From assembly GCA_030600555.1 (NCBI GenBank), contig JAUVLW010000006.1, forward strand, positions 1 through 46,620: 46,620 nucleotides of DNA. The letters run 5' to 3'. This stretch comes from Candidatus Aenigmatarchaeota archaeon (lineage in GTDB: Archaea; Aenigmatarchaeota; Aenigmatarchaeia; QMZS01). The translations under genes and the position numbers were made by a program. The stretch's first letter is position 1. Each line of letters starts with the position of its first letter. Positions 1 to 7,552 of this stretch are shown here, piece by piece. The notes under the pieces are model-generated. The model made no database searches, was not told the origin of the DNA, and was given only the letters and a program-made list of their open reading frames with translations.

Positions 1-2133
1 GAAAAACCCACAGCAGCAAAGAAGATGGCGGATTCAATCCTAAAAGATTACACAATAAAAAAGAGATATTCCGCAACTTATTACGAATCTTCCGATGGCA
101 TAATTATTGCCTCAGCCGCAGGTCATTTATTCACTTTAAAAGACCGGGTGAGAAAAGCATACCCGAACTTTGATTTGGAATGGCAGCCAAGTTATATAAA
201 AAATAAATTCACTTATAATTTTTGTAAACTCCTTGAATATCTTGGAAAGTTCACAGACAAGATGACTATAGCAACAGACCTTGATATTGAGGGAGAGGTT
301 ATTGGATATAATGTTTTTCATTTTCTTTTCAAGAGAGCAAAGGTTTCAAGAATGGAATTTTCCACTTTAACAAAAGATGAATTAAAAAAATCTTTTTCAG
401 ACCGGAAAGAAGGATACAATTACGGACTTACTGAAGCAGGATTAACAAGACATTACCTTGATTTTTTTTATGGGGTAAATATCACAAAAGCCCTGACGAG
501 TTCCATAAAAACAGCGTCCAGTAAATATCATTTAATTTCTTCCGGAAGAGTTCAGGGTCCAACCCTGGCATTGATTGCGGAGAGAGAAAAAGAAATAGAA
601 GATTTCATCCCGGTTCCTTTCTGGCAGATTAATTTTATAACAAGGAAATCAGAAAAGCATAGATTCCCCGAACCTTTGACCTTCAATTATGAAAAAGATA
701 AATTCTGGGAAAAAGATAAAGCAGATAAAATATTTGAGAACTGCAAAGATAAAAACGCGATTGTAAAAAGAACAGATAAAACAAAAAGAAATCTCAATCC
801 ACCAATTCCTTTTAACCTCACCGGACTGCAGATGGAATCTTATAAAGTATTTGGTTTTAACCCGTCCAGAACGCAGGCAATAGCCCAGAAATTGTACCTT
901 CAGGGCGTAATTTCTTATCCTAGAACAAGTTCGCAGAAACTGCCTTCTTCAATTAACTACAAAGAGATTATTGGGAAATTAAGCGAGATGTTTGATGCGG
1001 GGAAAAAATTGATTGGAATTCCTTTAAAACCAAATGAAGGTAATAAGACCGATCCAGCCCATCCATCAATACACCCAACCGGAGATTTACCAAAAAAATT
1101 AAAGGAGGAAGAGGAAAAATTGTATTCCCTAATTGTTCACAGATTCTTTGCAATTTTCGGAAAACCCGCAGAAAGATTATCAATAAAAATAATTGCAAAT
1201 ATCGATGCTTATCTATTCAATTGCATAGGGGTAAAAACAATCAAAAAGAACTGGCTTGAACTTTATCCTTTTGCAAGATTGCAGGAGCTTGAATTACCAG
1301 AGCTTGAAACAGGAACTATATTGATAGTTGATAAATTAAATATTTTTGAAAAGGAGACCCAGCCTCCAAATAGGTACACTCCGGCGAGTCTTGTAAGAGA
1401 ACTTGAAAAAAGAAACCTCGGGACCAAAAGCACAAGAGCGATGATAATCCAGACCTTATACAATAGAAATTATTGCGAGGGACAGCACATAGAAATAACA
1501 AATTTAGGGCGTCATGTTGTTGAAACACTGGAGAAATATGCGCCTGATTTTCTGTCAGAAAAACTCACAGCAAAGTTTGAGAAAGAGATGGAGCTTGTTG
1601 AGCAGGACAAGAAAAAGAAAGATGAAGTTCTGAAAGAAGCGGAGATTTTATTGAGCAAGATTTTCATGGAGTTTAAGAGAAAAGAAAAAGAGATTGGAAA
1701 TTCTCTAACAGGTTCTGTTGAAGAAACAATTGAAGACCAGAATAATTTAGGAGACTGCAAGTGCGGAGGAAATCTGAAATTTATAAAAATGTACAATGGT
1801 TCAAGATTTGTGGGGTGTTCAAATTATCCAAAATGCAAAAATGCGTATCCTTTGCCGAGAAACTGCGGAATTGAAAAAACAGGAAAAATATGCGAGCATT
1901 GCGGAACCCCGATTCTAAAAATAGTTCGAAAAGGAAGAAAAGTTTTTGCCATGTGTCTTGACCCAAAATGCAAGAGCAAAGAAAACTGGGGCAAGAAAAA
2001 AGATAATTCTTCTGAAGCCACTTCAATTTCCAAAGAAGAAAATTCAAAGGAAATAAGTGAATCAAAAGAAAAAACACTAAAGAAAACTCCAGTTAAAAAA
2101 AGAAGTTTGAAGAAAAAAGAGGAAAATAAATAA
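1..2133 (+). CDS. topA: DNA topoisomerase I (type IA), 5' end outside window
   Basis: Type IA topoisomerase that relaxes negatively supercoiled DNA through a single-strand break. The ORF track starts at an internal ATG (nt 25), but the frame is open to nt 1 and reads EKPTAAKK, the usual Toprim N-terminus of this family, so the true start lies upstream. With nt 25 as residue 1, the Toprim metal motif DLDIEGE has D85, D87 and E89. The active-site Tyr is Y298 in GVISYPRTSS. The C-terminus has two four-Cys zinc-ribbon modules (CKCGG...CSNYPKC and CEHCG...CLDPKC), then a Lys-rich tail of about 40 residues that may bind DNA. It converges with carS, whose stop codon directly abuts this one. Confidence 0.95.
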   Translation, partial: EKPTAAKKMADSILKDYTIKKRYSATYYESSDGIIIASAAGHLFTLKDRVRKAYPNFDLEWQPSYIKNKFTYNFCKLLEYLGKFTDKMTIATDLDIEGEVIGYNVFHFLFKRAKVSRMEFSTLTKDELKKSFSDRKEGYNYGLTEAGLTRHYLDFFYGVNITKALTSSIKTASSKYHLISSGRVQGPTLALIAEREKEIEDFIPVPFWQINFITRKSEKHRFPEPLTFNYEKDKFWEKDKADKIFENCKDKNAIVKRTDKTKRNLNPPIPFNLTGLQMESYKVFGFNPSRTQAIAQKLYLQGVISYPRTSSQKLPSSINYKEIIGKLSEMFDAGKKLIGIPLKPNEGNKTDPAHPSIHPTGDLPKKLKEEEEKLYSLIVHRFFAIFGKPAERLSIKIIANIDAYLFNCIGVKTIKKNWLELYPFARLQELELPELETGTILIVDKLNIFEKETQPPNRYTPASLVRELEKRNLGTKSTRAMIIQTLYNRNYCEGQHIEITNLGRHVVETLEKYAPDFLSEKLTAKFEKEMELVEQDKKKKDEVLKEAEILLSKIFMEFKRKEKEIGNSLTGSVEETIEDQNNLGDCKCGGNLKFIKMYNGSRFVGCSNYPKCKNAYPLPRNCGIEKTGKICEHCGTPILKIVRKGRKVFAMCLDPKCKSKENWGKKKDNSSEATSISKEENSKEISESKEKTLKKTPVKKRSLKKKEENK

Positions 2134-2655
2134 TTACCAAGGCTTGTCTTTTAGTTTTAACATGAATGCAAATAAATTTGAGGAATAATGCAATAATGGG
2201 GTGATAATTAACAGAAAAATTACCCATGAGAATTCAATAGAAATAATAATTGATACTACCGCAAGAGAAAAAATCAGAAAATCCAATTGATCTAGTATTG
2301 GGGTTGGCGCTCCTCTTTCAAGCCCAAATCTTCTTTTTACAAAAGAGCCTATTAAATCACCAACAATTGCGCCTGAAGATAATAAAATTACTGTGAGCAG
2401 ACTATGCTGGAACTGGAAAACATAAAATTGCCCCATAAATGGTTGCAGGTAAATCTGTAATATTCCCATTAAAGATCCGAATATAATTCCGCTAAAAAAT
2501 CCTTCTAGGGTTTTTCCATCCCCCAGCAGACGATGACCATCAACAAATTTTTTCTTAAAATCTATAGGAATTTTCCCTTTCATTAAAACAGGGAATAAAT
2601 TGGCGCAATAAGCCGGTATAATCAGCCAAAGGCCATTAATTATTATATCCAACAT
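2134..2655 (-). CDS. carS: CDP-archaeol synthase (CarS/DUF46)
   Basis: Integral membrane enzyme of archaeal phospholipid synthesis; transfers CMP from CTP to the unsaturated archaeal diether phosphate to give CDP-archaeol. The 173-residue length is usual for the family. The diagnostic cytoplasmic loop DGHRLLGDGKTLEG is at about residues 39-52, and RRFGLERGAPTPILDQLDFL holds the second conserved polar segment. Four to five hydrophobic segments are visible. The start codon is only 3 nt from the divergent start of the mini zinc-ribbon gene at 2659. Confidence 0.93.
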   Translation of the reverse strand: MLDIIINGLWLIIPAYCANLFPVLMKGKIPIDFKKKFVDGHRLLGDGKTLEGFFSGIIFGSLMGILQIYLQPFMGQFYVFQFQHSLLTVILLSSGAIVGDLIGSFVKRRFGLERGAPTPILDQLDFLIFSLAVVSIIISIEFSWVIFLLIITPLLHYSSNLFAFMLKLKDKPW

Positions 2656-2658
2656 AAT

Positions 2659-2805
2659 ATGATGAAGAAAGAATTAAGTATTATATGCGGTAATTGCGGG
2701 AAAACTAATAGAATACCCACAAGACACTTTTATGACTGTTTTGAAGGACCTTTTATATGCAAATTTTGCAATGATATGCTGGATCTGGATGTAGATTGTG
2801 ATTAG
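2659..2805 (+). CDS. 48-aa zinc-ribbon mini-protein
   Basis: Too short for the ORF track. The frame starts with two consecutive ATGs (2659, 2662) and ends at TAG 2803-2805. The product has paired Cys motifs CGNC (10-13) and CKFC (34-37), spaced as in a treble-clef or zinc-ribbon fold, plus C27 and C47 and an acidic tail. I recognise no family. It is divergent from carS with three bases between the start codons, so any promoter lies inside carS and the mRNA is probably leaderless. The Cys pattern supports a real gene rather than chance. Confidence 0.6.
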   Translation: MMKKELSIICGNCGKTNRIPTRHFYDCFEGPFICKFCNDMLDLDVDCD

Positions 2806-2853
2806 TAGATTATTTATCTAAATAATTTAAATTTTATAGTATAATTAATTATA

Positions 2854-3207
2854 ATGGTTGGATTTGAAGTAGTATTTGCCATGGCTGGTGGCGGAATATT
2901 AAGTTACACAAGTTCAAAATATCAGATTGAAGAAGATAAGGCATTAGATGCTTATTATAAAAGTGTGGCAGAGTTATATAAAACCGGCATAACTGAAAAG
3001 ATGTTTGAATCTCATAAGACACTAAAAAAAGCAGGATCTAATAGTAGAGCTAAATTATTAGAGGATTTTATGAAGAAAGATGGTGTTAAGTGTTCGGATT
3101 TATTAGATAATTATTATAATATGAGGGCTAAAGTAGAACACTTACGTGTTGATAAACTTCTTTTTGATGATTCTTATAATCCTTATCTAGATAGGAATTT
3201 AACCTAA
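2854..3207 (+). CDS. hypothetical protein, 117 aa
   Basis: No recognised family. The first 18 residues are hydrophobic and glycine-rich (VVFAMAGGGILSY), suggesting a single N-terminal membrane anchor or signal segment. The rest is charged and helical with several Tyr and Lys, ending in LLFDDSYNPYLDRN. An AT-rich TATA-like run (ttatagtataattaattata) lies just upstream of the ATG. Stand-alone gene, convergent with the zinc-ribbon membrane protein at 3230. Confidence 0.6.
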   Translation: MVGFEVVFAMAGGGILSYTSSKYQIEEDKALDAYYKSVAELYKTGITEKMFESHKTLKKAGSNSRAKLLEDFMKKDGVKCSDLLDNYYNMRAKVEHLRVDKLLFDDSYNPYLDRNLT

Positions 3208-3229
3208 ATACTTTTGCGATTTAATTATA

Positions 3230-3679
3230 TTAATTAATGAAATGATATTCATCCGCAAGGCAAGGAGACCCATAATAGACCCCATTTTTAGATTTCATTT
3301 TTAGATGAATTAAAGAGCCGCCAATTATTATAGCCAGAAGAGACAATGTAAGGGATAGCATAAACCACATTATTGAAATTTCTCCTAGCATTAAAGCCAT
3401 AAACCCACTCAGGAGAATAAAGCCCCCTGACGCAAATATACTCATTTTAATAAGATTTTTTATTATTGTATTTGAATATTCAATTCCCGTGTTTATTTTT
3501 ACATGCCTTCCGCAGTGAGGGCAGGTTACTGTAATAGATTCGCCGGGTTTTCCTTTATCCGGCACTGAAGCCTCAAAAGCTTTGTATGTGTTTGTTTTAC
3601 TTTTGATAAGAATAATGTCCAAGTTTCGTTCTTTTGTTGAGGTAATACTCTTCTTGCACCCTATTTTTATTATTGTCAT
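3230..3679 (-). CDS. zinc-ribbon/two-TM membrane protein, copy A
   Basis: 149 residues. The N-terminal soluble part carries one CPHCGRHVKIN motif (about residues 54-64) in a short conserved block. Two transmembrane helices follow (about 73-95 and 101-122), then a short tail ending EYHFIN. It is a tandem paralogue of the gene at 3826-4284. The CPHCG block is almost identical at DNA level between copies, while the membrane part has diverged. A decayed tRNA-Val lies 23 nt upstream of the start, as the intact tRNA does for copy B. Function unknown; a single CxxC might bind zinc as a dimer. Confidence 0.7.
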   Translation of the reverse strand: MTIIKIGCKKSITSTKERNLDIILIKSKTNTYKAFEASVPDKGKPGESITVTCPHCGRHVKINTGIEYSNTIIKNLIKMSIFASGGFILLSGFMALMLGEISIMWFMLSLTLSLLAIIIGGSLIHLKMKSKNGVYYGSPCLADEYHFIN

Positions 3680-3702
3680 AATATAGCCTTATTTTTGTTA
3701 AA

Positions 3703-3797
3703 TGGAATCGGGGAGATTTTCACTCGCACTCTTTTTGCTTCACAAAAGTAGGAAAGGTTCCTGTGAAGGTAGCATTATACCACTAGACTACGAGCCC
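3703..3797 (-). pseudogene. decayed tRNA-Val copy (5' half plus 3' end)
   Basis: On the minus strand, GGGCTCG, the D-arm and anticodon arm CTACC-TTCACA match the intact tRNA-Val at 4308-4572, and the 3' end keeps CTCCC followed by an acceptor strand. The middle is missing: there is no partner GGTAG for the anticodon stem and no 5' T-stem. The acceptor 3' strand is CGATTCC instead of CGAGCCC, which gives a C-U mismatch. Remnants of both introns of the intact copy remain (GGAACC, and TGTGAAGCAAAAAGA). It is best read as a pseudogene. A trans-spliced 5' tRNA half is a less likely alternative. Confidence 0.7.
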
Positions 3798-3825
3798 ATA
3801 ATTTTTAGAATACTAATTTAATTTA

Positions 3826-4284
3826 TTAATAATTGATGAAATGATATTCATCCACAATATTAGGAGCTCCATAATAAACCCCATTTTTAGATCTTATTTT
3901 TAGATGAAGTAGGTAGAAACCGCCACCTATGGCTAAAATAGGTAATATGAATATCATCATAAGCCACATCATTCTAATATCTTCCATAATCAAACCCATA
4001 AAACCTGATAGGAGAATGATAGTCATTGATACAAATACCCCCATTTTAAGAGAATTTTTTATTAGCACATTTGAATATTCAACACCTGTGTTTATTTTTA
4101 CATGCCTTCCGCAGTGAGGACAGGTTACTGTAATAGATTCGCCGGGTTTTCCTTTATCCGGCACTGAAGCCTCAAAAGCTTTGTAGGTATTCGTTGTTGT
4201 TCCGCCTCTGACGAGAATTAGGTCTAAGTTTCGCTCCTTTGTTGAGGTAATACTATTCCTGCACCCTATTTTTATTATTGTCAT
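3826..4284 (-). CDS. zinc-ribbon/two-TM membrane protein, copy B
   Basis: 152-residue paralogue of copy A (3230-3679), with the same order: N-terminal strand-rich region, CPHCGRHVKINTG motif, two transmembrane helices, and a tail ending EYHFINY. The segment from KAFEASVPDKG to CPHCGRHVKINTG is identical in both proteins and has only about one base change in about 90, while the membrane helices differ clearly. It begins 23 nt after the 3' end of the intact tRNA-Val, without an obvious separate promoter, so it is probably transcribed with the tRNA. Function unknown. Confidence 0.7.
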   Translation of the reverse strand: MTIIKIGCRNSITSTKERNLDLILVRGGTTTNTYKAFEASVPDKGKPGESITVTCPHCGRHVKINTGVEYSNVLIKNSLKMGVFVSMTIILLSGFMGLIMEDIRMMWLMMIFILPILAIGGGFYLLHLKIRSKNGVYYGAPNIVDEYHFINY

Positions 4285-4321
4285 AATATGGCTTTATTTT
4301 TGTTAAATGGGCTCGGGGAGA

Positions 4322-4475
4322 TTTTCATTTGCACTCCTTTTTAGGTCTTGGTTTTTTAAATGTTGTTTTTAATCAATACCTCTTTTTGGGGTGCAGACCT
4401 CTTTCTTTTTGCTTCACAAAAAGATGCATCATCCAAAGGATGAATGTTTTAGCCAATTTAGCTGAAAAGGCTGAC
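4322..4475 (-). other. tRNA-Val T-loop intron (59/60), 154 nt
   Basis: The T-stem GGGAG/CTCCC is the outer helix. It is followed by 3-nt bulge AAT on the 3' side, a perfect 4-bp central helix TTCA/TGAA, and 3-nt bulge ATG on the 5' side. This is the canonical spacing for archaeal splicing endonuclease, although the inner helix is weak. The intron body contains hairpins TCATCC/GGATGA and TCTTTTTG/CAAAAAGA. Confidence 0.75.
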
Positions 4476-4497
4476 ATTGAACTCCCGACCTCTGCCC

Positions 4498-4536
4498 TTT
4501 TCCGAGTCACCTAATTATCTTTCTTTTGGTGGTTCC
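4498..4536 (-). other. tRNA-Val anticodon-loop intron (37/38), 39 nt
   Basis: Bulge-helix-bulge reading: outer helix CTGCC/GGCAG; 3' bulge AAG; central helix TTCA/GGAA (three pairs and one mismatch); 5' bulge CAG; inner helix including CCACC/GGTG. Cutting after the second base of each bulge leaves loop TTCACAG. Confidence 0.78.
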
Positions 4537-4618
4537 TGTGAAGGCAGCATCATACCACTAGACTACGAGCCCATAATCTTTAGAATACTAATTTAATTTA
4601 TTAATTTAAAAGTATATT

Positions 4619-5248
4619 ATGGACGGAATTAATATGGAGAAATTAGTAAAAACAGGAACTACGACAATAGGTTTAACCTGCAAAGGAGGTATTTTGCTTG
4701 CATCTGAATCAAAGGCATCTATGGGTTACATGGTTGTAAATAAAGATGTTCAGAAAGTATTCAAGATAGATGATAAAATAGGCATAACAATTGCAGGAAT
4801 GGTTAGCGATGCCCAGCAATTAATAAATATATTGAGAGCGGAGATTTCGCTTTACAAACTCCAAACTGGCGAAGAAATAAGCATTAACGCAGTTGCAAAT
4901 TTGTTGTCAAATGTAATGTATTCAAGAAGATTTTATCCTTACTATACTCAGATAATAATCGGAGGCGTTGATTCCACAGGAGCCCACATATATTCTTTTG
5001 ATCCAACAGGTTCATGCATAAAGGAAAATTATGTTTCAACAGGTTCAGGCAGTCCTTTCGTGTATGGTATTCTTGAAAAAGATTACAAAGATAATATGAC
5101 TCTGGAGGAAGGAAAGACTCTTATTAGGAGCGCTATTAGGTGTGCTGCTCAGAGAGACATGGCTTCGGGAGGAGAAAAAATCTGGATTGCTGAAATCACC
5201 GATAAAGGTTTTAAGTTAAATGAAGATAAATTAAGCAAATTGAAATAA
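4619..5248 (+). CDS. psmB: 20S proteasome beta subunit
   Basis: Catalytic subunit of the archaeal proteasome. A short propeptide (MDGINMEKLVKTG) is followed by the mature N-terminus TTTIGL, so autocleavage after G13 exposes the nucleophile T14. The conserved K in SESKASMG (the Lys33 equivalent), GSGSPFVYG and the DMASGG segment are present, and the length (209 aa) is typical. An in-frame ATG at 4634 would shorten the propeptide. The gene is divergent from tRNA-Val with only 46 nt between them. No alpha subunit or PAN gene lies in the window. Confidence 0.96.
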   Translation: MDGINMEKLVKTGTTTIGLTCKGGILLASESKASMGYMVVNKDVQKVFKIDDKIGITIAGMVSDAQQLINILRAEISLYKLQTGEEISINAVANLLSNVMYSRRFYPYYTQIIIGGVDSTGAHIYSFDPTGSCIKENYVSTGSGSPFVYGILEKDYKDNMTLEEGKTLIRSAIRCAAQRDMASGGEKIWIAEITDKGFKLNEDKLSKLK

Positions 5249-5296
5249 TTATTTTTTTATGTTTTAAATATTTTGAATTATTATTAGTAATTTTAG

Positions 5297-6244
5297 ATGA
5301 TTATGATTGATGAAAAAACAAAGGAGGATTTGTTGAAAAAACACTATAAACTTTTTAATCATTCTGGAGTGCAGATTTGCGAATGGAACAGAAAATCTTT
5401 GAGAGAAACCGGAGTTTGCTACAAGGAAAAATTTTATGGGGTTGACTGCCATAGGTGCATGCAGTTTTCACCAGCAATAATAATATGCAATCTTAATTGT
5501 ATTTTCTGCTGGCGTCCAAATGAAGCCATGATAAAAGAATTCAATTCTAAATTTGATGAACCTGAAGAAATTGTGGAAAACCTGATAAAATTAAGGAAGA
5601 AATTATTATCCGGCTTTGGGGGGAGCGTTGCCGATAAAAAAAAGCTGGAAGAATCTTTTGACCCAAATCATTTTGCGATTTCTTTATCTGGCGAACCTAC
5701 GTTATATCCAAAAATAAATGAGTTAATAGATTATCTGACAGAAAGAGCGAGAACTGTTTTTCTTGTGACAAACGGAACAAGACCGGATGTTTTAGCTAAG
5801 TTAAAACCAAAGAAAAATTTTCAGCTGTACATTTCGTTAAACGCTCCAAATGAAGAGAAGTTCCTGCAGATATGCAGGTCAACAGATAAAGATAATTGGA
5901 ATAAATTTATTGAGAGTCTGAAAATAATGAAAAAATTCAAAGGGCGGAGAGTGCTAAGGTTGACTTTAATCAGAAATTTAAATTTGGATTATAATCTTAT
6001 TGATGATTATTTGAAATTAATTGAACTTGCTTCCCCGGATTTTATTGAGGTAAAATCATTTATGAGTATTGGGAATGCAAAAGAAAGATTGGGGGTTGAG
6101 TTTATGCTTAGTTTTGAGGAGATAAAAGAATTTGCTGAGAAGCTAACTGAACGAAGCAATTATAAGCTAGAAGATTATAAAGAAGATTCAAGAATAGTTC
6201 TCCTGAAAAATAAAGATTCAAAAGTTGTTAATAAATTTGATTAA
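5297..6244 (+). CDS. taw1: tRNA 4-demethylwyosine synthase (radical SAM)
   Basis: Taw1/TYW1 condenses pyruvate-derived carbons with m1G37 of tRNA-Phe to form the tricyclic imG-14 base. The radical SAM cluster motif CX3CX2C is C64, C68, C71 (CNLNCIFCWRP). C28, C41 and C54 have the 13/13 spacing expected for the second [4Fe-4S] cluster of archaeal Taw1. HRCMQFSPA and the ISLSGEPTLYP motif are family hallmarks. Length 315 aa is typical of the archaeal enzyme without the flavodoxin domain. The other wyosine genes (trm5, taw3) are about 27 kb away. Confidence 0.94.
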   Translation: MIMIDEKTKEDLLKKHYKLFNHSGVQICEWNRKSLRETGVCYKEKFYGVDCHRCMQFSPAIIICNLNCIFCWRPNEAMIKEFNSKFDEPEEIVENLIKLRKKLLSGFGGSVADKKKLEESFDPNHFAISLSGEPTLYPKINELIDYLTERARTVFLVTNGTRPDVLAKLKPKKNFQLYISLNAPNEEKFLQICRSTDKDNWNKFIESLKIMKKFKGRRVLRLTLIRNLNLDYNLIDDYLKLIELASPDFIEVKSFMSIGNAKERLGVEFMLSFEEIKEFAEKLTERSNYKLEDYKEDSRIVLLKNKDSKVVNKFD

Positions 6245-6268
6245 TTTTTTCTTGAGGTTGCATAAATA

Positions 6269-6889
6269 TTACTTGGTTGCGGGTTTAACTTTTTTCAAAA
6301 TATATCCATAATAATAAATATTCTGAGTTCCTTTCAGTTGTCTGAACCCAAAAAAATATTTACATTCAATTATTTTAAATCCGGCTTTTTTGAAAACAGG
6401 TTCAATTTCTTTTTTATAATAATTTTTGTATGGCGCTTTTGAATATTTTGGAAATTTTTTTGGAATTGTTATTGCAAAGATGCTTCCGGATTTTAATTTT
6501 TTATTAATTTCTTTAAATAAAGATAAAGGATTTTTTATAAATTCCATAACGCCTGTGAGAACCACCGCATCAAATTCTTTGTCTTTGACTTTCAAGGGTG
6601 TTTCTAAATCCTGACAAATTAATTTTTTAAAAGAAAGTTTCTTTGATTCTTTAATCATTTCAGGTGTAAAGTCAATCCCCGTGACTTCATATTTTTTATT
6701 GAAGAATTCCAAGGAACTCAAACCAGTGCCGCAACCAAGGTCGAGTATTTTTGCGTTTTTTAATTTGAGTTCTTTTATAATTAACAGACTCATCTTTTTA
6801 TAAGCAGTGTATTTTCCGCGATTTTTAACGAGTTTATTATAATTTTTAGATAAATCAGAATATATTTTTTTTATTTCTTTGAGTTCCAT
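6269..6889 (-). CDS. class I SAM-dependent methyltransferase
   Basis: 206-residue Rossmann-fold methyltransferase. Motif I is ILDLGCGTGLSS (about 49-60), the acidic post-I motif VTGIDFTPEM (about 70-79), and motif IV-like DAVVLTGVMEFI. The C-terminal third is Lys- and Tyr-rich. This is the UbiE/Methyltransf_11-type fold; the substrate cannot be inferred. It converges with taw1 (24-nt gap), so involvement in tRNA modification is possible but unsupported. Confidence 0.85.
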   Translation of the reverse strand: MELKEIKKIYSDLSKNYNKLVKNRGKYTAYKKMSLLIIKELKLKNAKILDLGCGTGLSSLEFFNKKYEVTGIDFTPEMIKESKKLSFKKLICQDLETPLKVKDKEFDAVVLTGVMEFIKNPLSLFKEINKKLKSGSIFAITIPKKFPKYSKAPYKNYYKKEIEPVFKKAGFKIIECKYFFGFRQLKGTQNIYYYGYILKKVKPATK

Positions 6890-6939
6890 TTATTATTTAC
6901 TAAAGTTTATATTGTATTATTTATTAAATCAAATATTTT

Positions 6940-7521
6940 ATGGAACAAATAGAACAAAATTTTAATAAAATATTGGATAAAAATCCATTCTTAAAATCTG
7001 TTTTATTAGAGCTAAATAAATCAGGAATTAAATATGGTCTTTACGCTGGATCTCATGTTTCAATCTTAACCTCTAATCGAGTGCCTACAGACATTGATTT
7101 TCTTGTTGCTGATGAAGATATGTTGAAGTTGAAAGAGATTTTCCCTTTTGCTTTAACCAAAGATTGCGGGGATGGTTTGTTTCTTTATATTGGAAGGAAT
7201 AATGAAATTGAATTCATGGCGCAGGATAATATAATTATGGCTGGTTTGAACTATGCTTTTCGTTTAACAGACCTTTGTTGGGATAATACTACTTTATTGG
7301 AAGGCAATGATTTTAAACTCAGATTGTGCAATGTGGTTGACACTATTTTACTTAAATCAATTTTACAAAGAGGAAAAGAAAAAGGAAAGCATGATTTAGA
7401 GGATATAGAAGCTTTAATGAGTGTTTGCGAAATAGATAAAAAGTATCTTGAACAAAGACTTCTTGAAATAAAAGGAGATCAAAGAGTTATGGATGTTTTA
7501 AAAAAGTTCAATATTGTATAA
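6940..7521 (+). CDS. nucleotidyltransferase-fold protein, 193 aa
   Basis: Resembles stand-alone MNT/AbiEii-like nucleotidyltransferases. GLYAGSHVSIL (about 31-41) is in the position of the glycine-serine motif, and PTDIDFLV (about 49-56) matches the hD[hD] metal motif. A later acidic strand reads EIEFMA. The C-terminal part is helical (KGKHDLEDIEALM). An antitoxin-like or RNA-modifying role is possible, but no partner toxin is adjacent. Single gene with AT-rich promoter sequence upstream. Confidence 0.6.
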   Translation: MEQIEQNFNKILDKNPFLKSVLLELNKSGIKYGLYAGSHVSILTSNRVPTDIDFLVADEDMLKLKEIFPFALTKDCGDGLFLYIGRNNEIEFMAQDNIIMAGLNYAFRLTDLCWDNTTLLEGNDFKLRLCNVVDTILLKSILQRGKEKGKHDLEDIEALMSVCEIDKKYLEQRLLEIKGDQRVMDVLKKFNIV

Positions 7522-7552
7522 GTAAGATAACCTTTTTGATTACTTCGTAAAA

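Larger units (their letters stand above)
4308..4572 (-). tRNA. tRNA-Val (CAC) with two introns
   Basis: Acceptor GGGCTCG (4572-4566) pairs perfectly with CGAGCCC (4315-4309); the discriminator is A (4308). D-arm is GTCTAGTGGTATGAT. The anticodon stem CTGCC pairs with GGCAG, and the loop TTCACAG gives anticodon CAC (Val). The T-stem GGGAG pairs with CTCCC. Proposed exons: 4572-4537, 4497-4476 and 4321-4308, 72 nt in total. A 39-nt intron sits at the canonical 37/38 site and a 154-nt intron in the T-loop. Splicing gives a 7-nt T-loop, TTCAATT. A TATA-like stretch about 19-33 nt upstream is identical in the decayed copy. Confidence 0.88.

Noticed and set aside
4322-4475. C/D-box guide RNA inside the tRNA-Val T-loop intron
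   Set aside because: An ATGATG box-C-like string exists but no CTGA box D partner was found at a suitable distance.
4537-4548. Reading the anticodon of the 4308-4572 tRNA as TTC (Glu)
   Set aside because: That placement would need C at position 33 and breaks the CTGCC/GGCAG stem; CAC with T33 and A37 fits.
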